A stretch of 5,841 nt of DNA. It comes from Candidatus Hodarchaeota archaeon (lineage in GTDB: Archaea > Asgardarchaeota > Heimdallarchaeia > Hodarchaeales > Hodarchaeaceae). Under the pieces are notes generated by a model. That model did not search any database and had not been told where the DNA came from. It was given only the letters and a program-made list of their open reading frames with translations. The translations under genes and the position numbers were made by a program. Shown piece after piece: positions 1-5,467 of this stretch; the stretch's first letter is position 1; the number at the start of each line of letters is the position of its first letter. Where the stretch lies: assembly GCA_016840305.1 (NCBI GenBank), contig JAEOSP010000274.1:1-5841 (forward strand), read 5' to 3'.

Positions 1-1964
1 ATATTCCATTCCTTTTCACTTAGCTCGCTTTGATTAATGAAAAAAGAGTTGTTCTTCACATATTCTTCAAGTGAGCCAAATCCCAATGTTTCCATCTTAC
101 AAATTCTAATTTTCGGATTCAATTTCTTGATTTTTCTCATTATTATGATGCATGGATAAATTGTCGCATCAGTAAAAACTCTCAAGTCTCTAAAATCAAT
201 GAACTCTTCAATCCAAAATTCAGTTAGGAATTTCCGAAGGTTTTTTCCATAACCCGCCCGAAGCCATTTGTTCGAAACAATCATGCCAAAATAACCGTCT
301 TCTTTCAATATCTTCAATTCTTTTTCAAAGAAATAAACATACAAATCTGCCGTTCCTTGATAAGTTACATAGTTTGCTTCAAGGTAAGGCTTTATCTCAC
401 TCAATTCCTCTTGTCGAACATAAGGTGGATTCCCAATTATTACGTTAAATCCACCTTCTTTCATAACCTCTGAGAATTTCCTGTCCCATTTGAAAGCTTT
501 GTCACCTGAGACTTTTTCATCTTCAATTAAGGAATTTCCACATTTGATGTTCTCTTCTAATATTGGCAGTCTCTGGCTTTTTTCCGCAATTTTAAGTAAT
601 AGATTAAGCTGTGCAATCTCTACAGCTTGTTTATCCAAATCAACACCAAATATATTATTCTTTAGAATCTCAACCTTTTTTGTGAAAGGTATTCCAGTTT
701 CCAAATCTAACTGAGTCTGACTATAATCTTTATCAGTTTCTCTGTGATATTCATCCAAAAAATCAAAAGATTTAATTAAAAAACTACCAGAACCACACGC
801 AGGATCTAGAACTCTTATTTTTTCAACATTGACCTTTTTATCTTTAAGGCATTCTCCCAAAGTGCTTCTTACAATATAGTCAACTATGTAGGTGGGAGTA
901 TAGTAAATTCCTTGTTTCTTACGACGAGCATATTTCTCGGTCACAGTAGCTCTTTTAGCAGTTTTTCTTAGAATGTAACCTAGGTATTGCTCGTATACAT
1001 TGCCTAAAACATCAGCATCTAGTACCGAAAAATCATATTTCATGGTTTTATCTTTCGTGTGATAAAGGTCATTTATTGCTTCTCCAAGAACACGATTTCC
1101 TATGTTCAAGTCATCACATAGATGATGCTGAAACAGTTTGCTATTGTATTCTGTGTTAAAACTACTAAAAACATTTATTACATAATCGAAAAGCGCTCCC
1201 TTACCCTTAGTGTCCCATTCTCGCATCGTAGACAACAATGTTATTGGCTCAAGTTCTCTATCTTCACAGTTCCTAATGAAAATCAATCTATCTATTATTC
1301 TCTGAACGGATTCATCCAATTCCTTTTCTGTGAGATTTTTGCCAATATTTCTTTTTACTATATCCTTGGAAAGATTAGTTCGCCACTTAGTTAAGTCATA
1401 TAGTAATTGTTCACCAACTGGATTTTTCTTGGACTTTTTACCCCATTTTTCGGCTTCTTGATCCAGCAAACCATGTTCAAAGCCATCTCTGGAAAGAAGA
1501 TATAGTTGGTCAAATCGCTCTAAAAATTGTTGACATCTTAAAGTAATGAATAAATTTTGGAATAGACTAGTTGTTTTCCACTCCGCATTAAATATCTTAA
1601 TGTTTTCAAAATCAGTAAGTACCGCCCAAGTACAACCTTTATGCCAAGCATAATTTATTGCTTGTTCTGCAAATAAAGGATTATCTAAATCTGCTTTTAG
1701 TGCTTTTGCCTCAAGAAAGAATTTAGGAATACCGTTGATTCTAAAACCGTAATCAACTCTCCCCTTCGATATTTTTTCTTCAGCTGTAACTTCGTTTTCG
1801 ATTTTTTTATTCTCAACATCCCAATCTAAAGCACGAAACAAAGGAAGAATGAAATCCTTCTTTGTCATCTCTTCGTTGTATTTCTTAATTCTATCTTTCT
1901 CTATTACAACATTATATTTCTGAAGTAAAAAATCGATTTCTTTTTTGGATTCCTCTTCGTTCAT
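1..1964 (-). CDS. Type IIG (Eco57I-like) restriction enzyme / adenine-N6 DNA methyltransferase, C-terminus cut by window edge
   Basis: The protein should methylate adenine in a specific DNA site using S-adenosylmethionine, and probably also cuts DNA. About 654 codons are visible from an ATG at 1964 and the frame is open to base 1. Residues about 30-110 look like an HsdR_N-type nuclease domain, with D71 (in GRVDYGF), E85 and K87 (FFLEAK) as a D...ExK site. Methyltransferase motifs follow in order: GIYYTP at 352-357 (motif X), DPACGSGSF from 387 (motif I, SAM binding), GVDLDKQAVEIA from 440, CGNSL, and the catalytic NPPY at 512-515 (motif IV). YEQYLGY upstream of motif X is typical of the Eco57I methylase family. 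Such enzymes are usually 900-1300 residues, so the target-recognition part lies mainly off the left edge. No frameshift was seen. An orphan methylase with a dead nuclease domain is possible, but D, E and K are all present. Confidence 0.93.
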   Translation of the reverse strand, partial: MNEEESKKEIDFLLQKYNVVIEKDRIKKYNEEMTKKDFILPLFRALDWDVENKKIENEVTAEEKISKGRVDYGFRINGIPKFFLEAKALKADLDNPLFAEQAINYAWHKGCTWAVLTDFENIKIFNAEWKTTSLFQNLFITLRCQQFLERFDQLYLLSRDGFEHGLLDQEAEKWGKKSKKNPVGEQLLYDLTKWRTNLSKDIVKRNIGKNLTEKELDESVQRIIDRLIFIRNCEDRELEPITLLSTMREWDTKGKGALFDYVINVFSSFNTEYNSKLFQHHLCDDLNIGNRVLGEAINDLYHTKDKTMKYDFSVLDADVLGNVYEQYLGYILRKTAKRATVTEKYARRKKQGIYYTPTYIVDYIVRSTLGECLKDKKVNVEKIRVLDPACGSGSFLIKSFDFLDEYHRETDKDYSQTQLDLETGIPFTKKVEILKNNIFGVDLDKQAVEIAQLNLLLKIAEKSQRLPILEENIKCGNSLIEDEKVSGDKAFKWDRKFSEVMKEGGFNVIIGNPPYVRQEELSEIKPYLEANYVTYQGTADLYVYFFEKELKILKEDGYFGMIVSNKWLRAGYGKNLRKFLTEFWIEEFIDFRDLRVFTDATIYPCIIIMRKIKKLNPKIRICKMETLGFGSLEEYVKNNSFFINQSELSEKEWN

Positions 1965-1977
1965 AGCAACTAATTTT

Positions 1978-2091
1978 TTGTCAGCAATAATAAAGCTTTG
2001 TCGTATTAAGACTGGACGTTTGCGTTGCCCAGTTTGTAGAAGAGTTGGAAGCGACTTTGAAAAACAGCTTGCAGTAAAGGAAACTGCTTAG
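1978..2091 (+). pseudogene. Short zinc-finger-like reading remnant
   Basis: A 37-codon frame from a TTG at 1978 to TAG at 2089-2091 encodes a basic peptide containing GRLRCPVCRRVGSDFEKQ, with one Cys-x2-Cys knuckle and a charged helical tail. It reads more like the end of a real protein than random AT-rich sequence, but only half of a zinc site is present. It lies divergent to the methylase and overlaps its promoter. It is in the same frame as the downstream HEPN gene, separated from it by two in-frame TAG codons (2089 and 2098). It could be a gene remnant, the 5' part of an interrupted zinc-ribbon/HEPN gene, or chance. Confidence 0.3.
1986..2002 (-). promoter_or_regulatory. Candidate archaeal TATA box and BRE for the restriction-methylase gene
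   Basis: Read on the minus strand, TTTATTATT (1994 to 1986) is preceded by purine-rich GACAAAGC. The box centre lies about 26 bp upstream of the ATG at 1964, which is the spacing expected when transcription starts at the start codon itself (a leaderless archaeal mRNA). I see no Shine-Dalgarno sequence before this ATG, which agrees. AT-rich DNA gives such boxes by chance, so the spacing is the main argument. Confidence 0.4.
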
Positions 2092-2110
2092 GCTAGTTAG
2101 CTAGCTAGCT
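2092..2110. repeat. TAGC-period palindromic boundary tract
   Basis: GCTAGTTAGCTAGCTAGCT is a near-perfect 4-bp-period tract. Its core AGCTAGCTAGCT (2099-2110) is its own reverse complement. Because CTAG recurs every 4 bp, it places TAG stops in several frames on both strands. It lies between the zinc-finger-like remnant and the first HEPN gene, 11 bp before that gene's first ATG, and is the longest of seven TAGCTAG sites in the window. Confidence 0.85.
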
Positions 2111-2121
2111 CCCTCAACGGG

Positions 2122-2844
2122 ATGTTATTTCTTTGTGAATATTGCATGATCCACTTCAATGAAGTTACAAGAAATTCAAAAGTTCTATACCCGAAAAGTC
2201 TTTACAGTTACAGAAGATCAATAAAGTCGAATGGTAGCGATTTGAAGATGAGATACAACGATGTAGCTTCTGATAAAAGAAAAAGGAGAATAGAGTACCT
2301 GAAGTCAAAGATAGAAAAGGAAATTCTGTTGGATAGGCACACTCAACATATTACAGAAGCTGTCAAATGTTTTCATGCGGATATGCCAATTGCATGTATT
2401 GTTGTGTCTTCAGCTTTGACGGAAAGAACACTGTGGTGGCAGAATGCAAAGCGTAATCCTACGGAGAAGGCTAGAATCAAGATCAAGAAGAAGACTCTTG
2501 GTTGGTTGTTTGGAAAGCTTTGGGATTTTGATATTCTCCAAAAGACCCTATTGGATAAGGACGAATTGTGTAACCTTAAACTAAAACAAGAGAGAAAAAG
2601 GAGCGTGGATAATATTAAGCGTATGATGTTAAATGCAAAATATGTTCAGACTAGAAACATATTTGCTCATGGAAAAAGAACATTGTTTCCAATAGGGCTC
2701 ACAGACTTGTTACAAGCTAACACTTTTGCACTGTCCGAGTATGGAATAGACCCAAACGAATGGGACAATCCTCCTCTAACAACAATTACTTATGTGCATC
2801 TGTCTAAGACTTTATGCTTCATTAAAGCTATATCCGACAGCTAG
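2122..2844 (+). CDS. HEPN-domain protein (putative RNase), first of a convergent pair
   Basis: This 240-residue, mainly helical, basic protein has the HEPN signature R-x4-H at R178-NIFA-H183. An earlier helix, ADMPIACIVVSSALTERTL (residues 86-104, with E101), matches the conserved helix of HEPN/DUF4145-like proteins. HEPN domains with this motif are commonly metal-independent RNases in toxin-antitoxin and abortive-infection systems; activity here is inferred. The first 42 residues are unlike the rest and carry a lone CEYC (5-8), a half zinc knuckle. The start is uncertain: ATG 2122 directly follows a TAGC tract and has no ribosome site, ATG 2146 is possible, and ATG 2248 (Met43) begins just before the helical domain and has an AATAAAG element about 25 bp upstream. 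Its TAG stop lies inside the next TAGC tract. No nucleotidyltransferase partner (MNT) adjoins it. Confidence 0.75.
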   Translation: MLFLCEYCMIHFNEVTRNSKVLYPKSLYSYRRSIKSNGSDLKMRYNDVASDKRKRRIEYLKSKIEKEILLDRHTQHITEAVKCFHADMPIACIVVSSALTERTLWWQNAKRNPTEKARIKIKKKTLGWLFGKLWDFDILQKTLLDKDELCNLKLKQERKRSVDNIKRMMLNAKYVQTRNIFAHGKRTLFPIGLTDLLQANTFALSEYGIDPNEWDNPPLTTITYVHLSKTLCFIKAISDS

Positions 2845-2849
2845 CTAGC
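2840..2849. repeat. TAGC-period boundary tract between convergent HEPN genes
   Basis: GCTAGCTAGC is a 10-bp perfect palindrome that supplies the TAG stop (2842-2844) of the plus-strand HEPN gene. It fills half of the 10-bp gap before the stop codon of the minus-strand HEPN gene (2855-2857). Confidence 0.8.
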
Positions 2850-2854
2850 ACAAC

Positions 2855-3418
2855 CTATTTCCGTTTCTTGAACCTATCTTTCAAAGGATTGAAGTTATTA
2901 TCAGCTATTATACATAGATTTTCGTAGAAATTTCTTAACTTCTGAATATCAGAATCATTGATTTCAATATGTTCCCCAAAAAAATAGATTTTATAACCAA
3001 AAAGGATTCCCATGTGAACTACTCCTTTTTTCTTTGACGCTTTCTTAATCCGATCTTCAAAGTGTTCTAAATGGTTTCGGAATTTTCTATGTTTTTTTAA
3101 ATAGGAAAGATATTTCTCGTCAATATTGCTAAACAAAGGCTGGTTTTTCTTCAACTCTTCATAATACCAATCAGTATTTGTCCAACATATCAAATAATAA
3201 TGAATATCCGCTTTGAGCATAAACAAAATATAGCGTTCGAGAGGGCGTTGATTCCGATGTGTACGTGGATCTAATTGACGCCCCATTTTTCTATGATATG
3301 CAATCCTACTATATTGTATAATGGCTCTGTTAACTGATTCCTCAATATATTCAAAAAGAAAGCCAGCTCTAAAAGGTTCGATTGAAAAAAAGGCAGTATT
3401 ATGATATAGTGAAGGCAT
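2855..3418 (-). CDS. Second HEPN-domain protein (putative RNase)
   Basis: A basic, helical protein of 187 residues from ATG 3418, or 193 from a TTG at 3436. The segment KFRNHLEHFEDRI carries the HEPN motif R-x4-H (R120-NHLE-H125 counted from the TTG; R114 and H119 from the ATG). RNxLEHFxxRI is a recurrent form of this motif in uncharacterised HEPN-like proteins. The first part (FRAGFLFEYIEESVNRAIIQY) looks like the first helix pair, followed by a conserved-looking basic stretch PRTHRNQRPLERYI. I prefer the ATG because GGGAG lies 4 bp before it, although that spacing is short. The gene ends in TAG 10 bp from the end of the other HEPN gene, so the two are tail to tail and cannot share a transcript. 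RNase activity and a defence role are inferred from the family. Confidence 0.75.
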   Translation of the reverse strand: MPSLYHNTAFFSIEPFRAGFLFEYIEESVNRAIIQYSRIAYHRKMGRQLDPRTHRNQRPLERYILFMLKADIHYYLICWTNTDWYYEELKKNQPLFSNIDEKYLSYLKKHRKFRNHLEHFEDRIKKASKKKGVVHMGILFGYKIYFFGEHIEINDSDIQKLRNFYENLCIIADNNFNPLKDRFKKRK

Positions 3419-3455
3419 CTTTCTCCCATTATACAATTTACATCATATCCATTAT

Positions 3456-3462
3456 GCTAGCT
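3456..3462. repeat. Short GCTAGCT boundary palindrome
   Basis: GCTAGC (3456-3461) lies in the 148-bp divergent gap between the second HEPN gene and the next gene. It is a short member of the TAGC family and by itself could be chance. Confidence 0.45.
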
Positions 3463-3522
3463 TACACATGTATTCCTATCTTCTTCATGAAATAATATAT
3501 CAGCTGTTGCATAACTAAACAA

Positions 3523-3559
3523 TACATAAATCGTAAGGAAATATGGTTCGTGAGAAGGA
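3523..3559 (+). promoter_or_regulatory. Candidate TATA-like box (3523-3531) and ribosome site GAAGGA (3554-3559)
   Basis: GAAGGA ends 7 bp before the ATG at 3567, a normal Shine-Dalgarno position that supports this start. TACATAAAT, centred near 3527, would place an archaeal transcription start near 3553 with a leader of about 14 nt. The box is a weak call and the ribosome site a stronger one. Another AT stretch, AATAATATAT at 3491-3500, could serve either divergent gene. Confidence 0.4.
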
Positions 3560-3566
3560 ATAATCA

Positions 3567-4019
3567 ATGGTAGAATATGAACTGATTAAAGGAAAAAATG
3601 CACTACTGAAGTTTAAGAGTCACCCTATTGGAAAGATCGAGTCTTTCATTTTACCAGAAAATGCAGTTAACATAGAGAAACATAAAGCCTATGGGAAAGT
3701 AATGTCTGGTGGACTTGTCGCTTCAAGTCTTGATGGTCTTTGTCAACAAAATATTCTGCCATTTTCAGTCAAAATCCAGGGTTCATTTAAACAATATGTG
3801 GATAGATTTAATATGGAACAACTGATGAAAGACTTGACAATTAATGATGCACCTATGTTGAAAAAGCAACCAATCGCACCGCCAGAAAAAGTCATTCTAA
3901 ACATTTCTAACATCAAAATATCTTTTCCATATCAACCTATTAAGTATGGGAATAAATTTTACAGTTTAAAGAACTTTAAGTTCAAATGTAATTTCGAAGA
4001 AAAATCTTGGAAGGACTAG
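3567..4019 (+). CDS. Unrecognised 150-residue protein
   Basis: I do not recognise this protein. It is lysine-rich with no signal peptide or membrane segment, so it is probably cytosolic. Short alternating hydrophobic stretches (LLKFKS, KVILNISNIKISFPY and the C-terminal FKFKCNF) suggest mostly beta structure. A glycine-serine segment, KVMSGGLVASSLDG (residues 44-57), sits in the first half and an acidic helix (about 78-90) in the middle. No nuclease, kinase or zinc motif is visible. It has a good ribosome site and an ATG start, and its TAG stop is the first unit of a TAGC tract. It lies between the HEPN pair and the PD-(D/E)XK genes on the same strand as the latter, but 230 bp upstream, so co-transcription is uncertain. 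Confidence 0.7.
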   Translation: MVEYELIKGKNALLKFKSHPIGKIESFILPENAVNIEKHKAYGKVMSGGLVASSLDGLCQQNILPFSVKIQGSFKQYVDRFNMEQLMKDLTINDAPMLKKQPIAPPEKVILNISNIKISFPYQPIKYGNKFYSLKNFKFKCNFEEKSWKD

Positions 4020-4026
4020 CTAGCTA
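4016..4026. repeat. TAGC-period boundary tract at a stop codon
   Basis: CTAGCTAGCTA includes the TAG stop (4017-4019) of the unrecognised gene and continues directly past it. It belongs to the same family as the tracts at 2092, 2840 and 4190. Confidence 0.8.
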
Positions 4027-4130
4027 TATTATTTTTGGAACTTCATCTTTCAATTCAAAGCAAGAATCATGAAGATTTGCATATTCATAATTCAAGTTCT
4101 TTCTCTCCCTGAAGCATCCTAGCTTGTGAA

Positions 4131-4193
4131 ATGAACCTTCAAAGAATTTACATAGATCTTAAGACAGAACGTTTCATGAATAAGTCTTTCTAG
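4131..4193 (+). other. Micro-ORF (20 codons) in the leader of the first PD-(D/E)XK gene
   Basis: ATG 4131 to TAG 4191-4193 encodes a peptide beginning MNLQRIYIDLKTERF. The stop is formed by the TAGC tract that follows. A related peptide (LQRIYKDENTR, from 4828) occurs at the same relative place before the second nuclease gene: seven of the first ten residues agree (LQRIY, D, T) and 13 bp are identical (4140-4152 and 4831-4843). It could be a leader peptide, a tiny gene or the tail of a lost gene. The rest of the 4027-4249 gap shows only a CCTAGCT at 4118-4124 and AT-rich sequence. Confidence 0.3.
4140..4152 (+). repeat. 13-bp direct repeat, copy 1
   Basis: CAAAGAATTTACA is identical to 4831-4843. 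Both copies lie downstream of a CCTAGCT and upstream of a TAGCTAG tract in front of a TTG-start nuclease gene. It falls inside the related micro-ORFs, so the identity may be coding rather than regulatory. Confidence 0.6.
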
Positions 4194-4200
4194 CTAGCTA
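4190..4200. repeat. TAGC-period boundary tract
   Basis: CTAGCTAGCTA is identical to 4016-4026, 174 bp upstream. The two identical tracts bracket an intergenic segment that holds only the micro-ORF. It lies 49 bp before the first nuclease gene. Confidence 0.8.
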
Positions 4201-4235
4201 TTATGTTAATACAAACAATAATAATCAACTTCAAT

Positions 4236-4240
4236 GGTGG
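4236..4240 (+). promoter_or_regulatory. Ribosome site supporting the TTG start at 4250
   Basis: GGTGG lies 9 bp before the TTG and partly matches the archaeal/bacterial consensus GGAGGTGAT. No ATG or GTG occurs in this frame upstream as far as the preceding TAGC tract, so the TTG is the best start. Confidence 0.5.
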
Positions 4241-4249
4241 GATCTTGAA

Positions 4250-4777
4250 TTGAGCGGTTTTTATGATTCCATTCTAAAGGGGAACACTGCGAAAGAATTA
4301 GTGAAAGTTCTATTACAAAAATCTGGCTATGAAATCTATCCATATGGGTACGAAAGTACGTTAGCTGACATAAGAATTAAGTTGAGTGATGGCAAAACTC
4401 GTAACTCTAAGACAGTTCGCAGGATAAGGTCTTCCCCTGATTTGTTAGTCTATGATGATGAAAAAAAAGACTTAATGCTTGTTGAGGTTAAGATGCGAAA
4501 AACATCAAGCTACCTAAAATACGAATCATTGAGAATCGACCGTTATCAGGAATTCTGGAACGATGCGATAATTGTTTTTATTGTGTCTTTTAGTGATGTG
4601 TTCTATGCACAAAGAGTGGATGAATTAGAACATAAGAATGAGGAGACAAGTCGTTTGATGGATACATCATATGATGTTAAAACGGACTTTCAAAGACTTG
4701 AAGAGATATTTACTAGAGTCAACAAAGAAGATCTATGTTACTATAAACAGAAAGCCATAGATTTATTTAAAAAATAA
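4250..4777 (+). CDS. Small PD-(D/E)XK nuclease-fold protein (175 residues)
   Basis: The order of motifs fits a RecB/restriction-like PD-(D/E)XK core. A first helix, GNTAKELVKVLLQKSGY, carries E16; the catalytic pair follows as SSPDLLVYD (D64) and LMLVEVKMRK (E79, K81), and then come the core strand IIVFIVSF and a helix. A basic insert (KTVRRIR, about 54-60) just before the PD motif may contact DNA. The C-terminal 50 residues are charged and helical. The protein is stand-alone, with no helicase or methylase domain, so target and partners cannot be told; DNA cleavage is inferred from the fold. The start is TTG with GGTGG in front; the stop is TAA. A second, shorter PD-(D/E)XK gene follows on the same strand 162 bp downstream with a similar leader. 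Confidence 0.75.
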   Translation: MSGFYDSILKGNTAKELVKVLLQKSGYEIYPYGYESTLADIRIKLSDGKTRNSKTVRRIRSSPDLLVYDDEKKDLMLVEVKMRKTSSYLKYESLRIDRYQEFWNDAIIVFIVSFSDVFYAQRVDELEHKNEETSRLMDTSYDVKTDFQRLEEIFTRVNKEDLCYYKQKAIDLFKK

Positions 4778-4787
4778 AAGTAACAAA

Positions 4788-4809
4788 CCTAGCTTCCATT
4801 AGCGCGCGC
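4788..4809. repeat. CCTAGCT and (GC)4 boundary tract
   Basis: CCTAGCT (4788-4794) repeats the element at 4118-4124, and GCGCGCGC (4802-4809) is an 8-bp alternating palindrome 7 bp further on. The pair starts the gap between the two nuclease genes. Such a CG run is very unlikely by chance in DNA of about 35% GC. Confidence 0.7.
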
Positions 4810-4827
4810 AGAGAGATCTTCAAGGAA

Positions 4828-4890
4828 TTGCAAAGAATTTACAAAGACGAGAACACTCGCATAAATACACTCAATAATAAGAAATCTTAA
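4828..4890 (+). other. Micro-ORF (20 codons) in the leader of the second PD-(D/E)XK gene
   Basis: From TTG 4828 to TAA 4888-4890 the frame encodes LQRIYKDENTR and a lysine/asparagine tail. It matches the 4131 micro-ORF at LQRIY, D and T. The frame stays open upstream (EIFKE before LQRIY) into the CG tract, so this could also be the tail of a longer lost protein. It ends 49 bp before the second nuclease gene; the first micro-ORF ends 56 bp before its own nuclease gene. Confidence 0.3.
4831..4843 (+). repeat. 13-bp direct repeat, copy 2
   Basis: CAAAGAATTTACA is identical to 4140-4152, 691 bp apart, in the equivalent position of the second nuclease leader. Confidence 0.6.
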
Positions 4891-4895
4891 ATCTG

Positions 4896-4928
4896 ACTAG
4901 ATAGCTAGAAACATCTACGCGCGCGGAG
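4896..4928. repeat. TAGCTAG and (CG)4 tract with ribosome site before the second nuclease gene
   Basis: CTAGATAGCTAG (4897-4908) is followed by CGCGCGCG (4918-4925). The last G of the CG run joins GGAG (4925-4928), a plausible ribosome site 11 bp before the TTG at 4940. TTAAAT (4887-4892) could be a TATA-like box placing a transcription start near 4916, in which case the CG tract would lie in the mRNA leader. Confidence 0.6.
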
Positions 4929-4939
4929 TTGTTTTTAAT

Positions 4940-5266
4940 TTGACAAATCCTCCAGAAAAACTGGTAAAAAATGAGTATGAAAAGAAAGGATACACAGTTC
5001 TGAGTGTAAATGATCCTGGATTCCCAGATCTTATTGCAATAAAAGATGAAAAGATCGCCCTATTCATTGAGGTAAAATCGTGGGAGAACACAGAGAAAAG
5101 CCTACGTTTGAATCAGATATGGTATCATCAATACTTAGAAAGACTTGGATTTGAAGTAAAAAATATCAATGTTGATCTAGACGAAAAGAAACTTACAGAG
5201 TTTCAACCAAATTCCAATATTATAGAAATATCGAAATTACGAGAAGATCAAAATCCTTACAAATAA
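4940..5266 (+). CDS. Small VRR-NUC / Hjc-like PD-(D/E)XK nuclease (108 residues)
   Basis: The protein has the compact core of stand-alone VRR-NUC-type nucleases: E12 in the first helix (VKNEYEKKGY), GFPDLIAIK with D30, LFIEVKS with E44 and K46, and then LRLNQIWYHQYLERLGFEV, where Q59 matches the conserved glutamine of this group. Its length is normal for stand-alone members. Known relatives cut branched or otherwise structured DNA, or are phage- and island-encoded nucleases; the substrate here is unknown. The start is TTG with GGAG 11 bp upstream, and no better start was seen; the stop is TAA. It differs clearly from the 175-residue nuclease upstream in length and motif spacing, so the two genes are not recent duplicates even though their leaders are alike. 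Confidence 0.75.
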   Translation: MTNPPEKLVKNEYEKKGYTVLSVNDPGFPDLIAIKDEKIALFIEVKSWENTEKSLRLNQIWYHQYLERLGFEVKNINVDLDEKKLTEFQPNSNIIEISKLREDQNPYK

Positions 5267-5268
5267 CT

Positions 5269-5290
5269 CGCGTTTATGCATGTTAGCTAG
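5269..5290. repeat. Short CGCG and TAGCTAG boundary
   Basis: CGCG (5269-5272) and TTAGCTAG (5283-5290) lie just past the stop of the second nuclease gene. The TAG at 5284-5286 closes the frame in which the following helix-turn-helix fragment reads. Confidence 0.6.
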
Positions 5291-5430
5291 TTTCACTGTA
5301 TATTTCTGACAGTTTAAGTATAGGTAAAATAGCTGATAAGATGAATCGTTCAAGTGGCACAATCTATAATCAGATTAAACATCACAACACAAGCATTGAA
5401 AGAATGCTCGCGCATTCCATAACTTGTTAG
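5287..5430 (+). pseudogene. Helix-turn-helix regulator fragment
   Basis: The open frame from 5287 to TAG 5428-5430 (47 codons) has no good start before ATG 5341. It contains SLSIGKIADKMNRSSGTIY followed by NQIKHHN, which has the shape of a helix-turn-helix: a short helix with IADKM, a turn at NRSSG, and a recognition helix at TIYNQIKHH. Proteins with this unit are normally longer DNA-binding regulators or recombinase/transposase N-termini, so this is probably a leftover segment. It is bounded by TAGCTAG on both sides (5284 and 5428), and the second site supplies its stop. If expressed from ATG 5341, only 29 residues would be made and the first helix would be lost. Confidence 0.45.
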
Positions 5431-5434
5431 CTAG
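5428..5434. repeat. TAGCTAG boundary site
   Basis: TAGCTAG supplies the stop of the helix-turn-helix fragment and is the last heptamer of the family in the window. A CGCG at 5409-5412 lies just upstream. Nothing else is seen between 5435 and 5467. Confidence 0.65.
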
Positions 5435-5467
5435 GGAAATAAGCCTTTCTCCGAAATTTTTGTATAA

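Noticed and set aside
490..714. Plus-strand open frame of 74 codons
   Set aside because: It lies antisense to the methyltransferase region holding the NPPY and GVDLDKQ motifs, and its translation has no recognisable features. It is a shadow of the real gene.
1122..1394. Plus-strand open frame of 90 codons
   Set aside because: It is antisense to the continuous middle part of the restriction-methylase gene, which has no frameshift there, so it is a shadow frame.
2089..2844. TAG read-through (pyrrolysine-style recoding) joining the zinc-finger-like remnant to the HEPN gene
   Set aside because: TAG is used as the ordinary stop of several genes here, and the sequence between the two TAG codons is part of a repetitive tract, not conserved coding sequence.
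4043..4076. Hairpin formed by CTTCAT and ATGAAG as a terminator
   Set aside because: The stem is only 6 bp with a long loop, AT-rich and without a following T run, so it is not distinguishable from chance.
4777..4939. tRNA or small RNA gene in the GC-containing gap between the nuclease genes
   Set aside because: No cloverleaf arms or T-loop consensus were found; the GC content is confined to the two short CG tracts.
2092..5434. CRISPR-like array from repeated TAGC units
   Set aside because: The units are only 7-13 bp, unevenly spaced (about 140-1200 bp), and separated by genes, not by uniform spacers.
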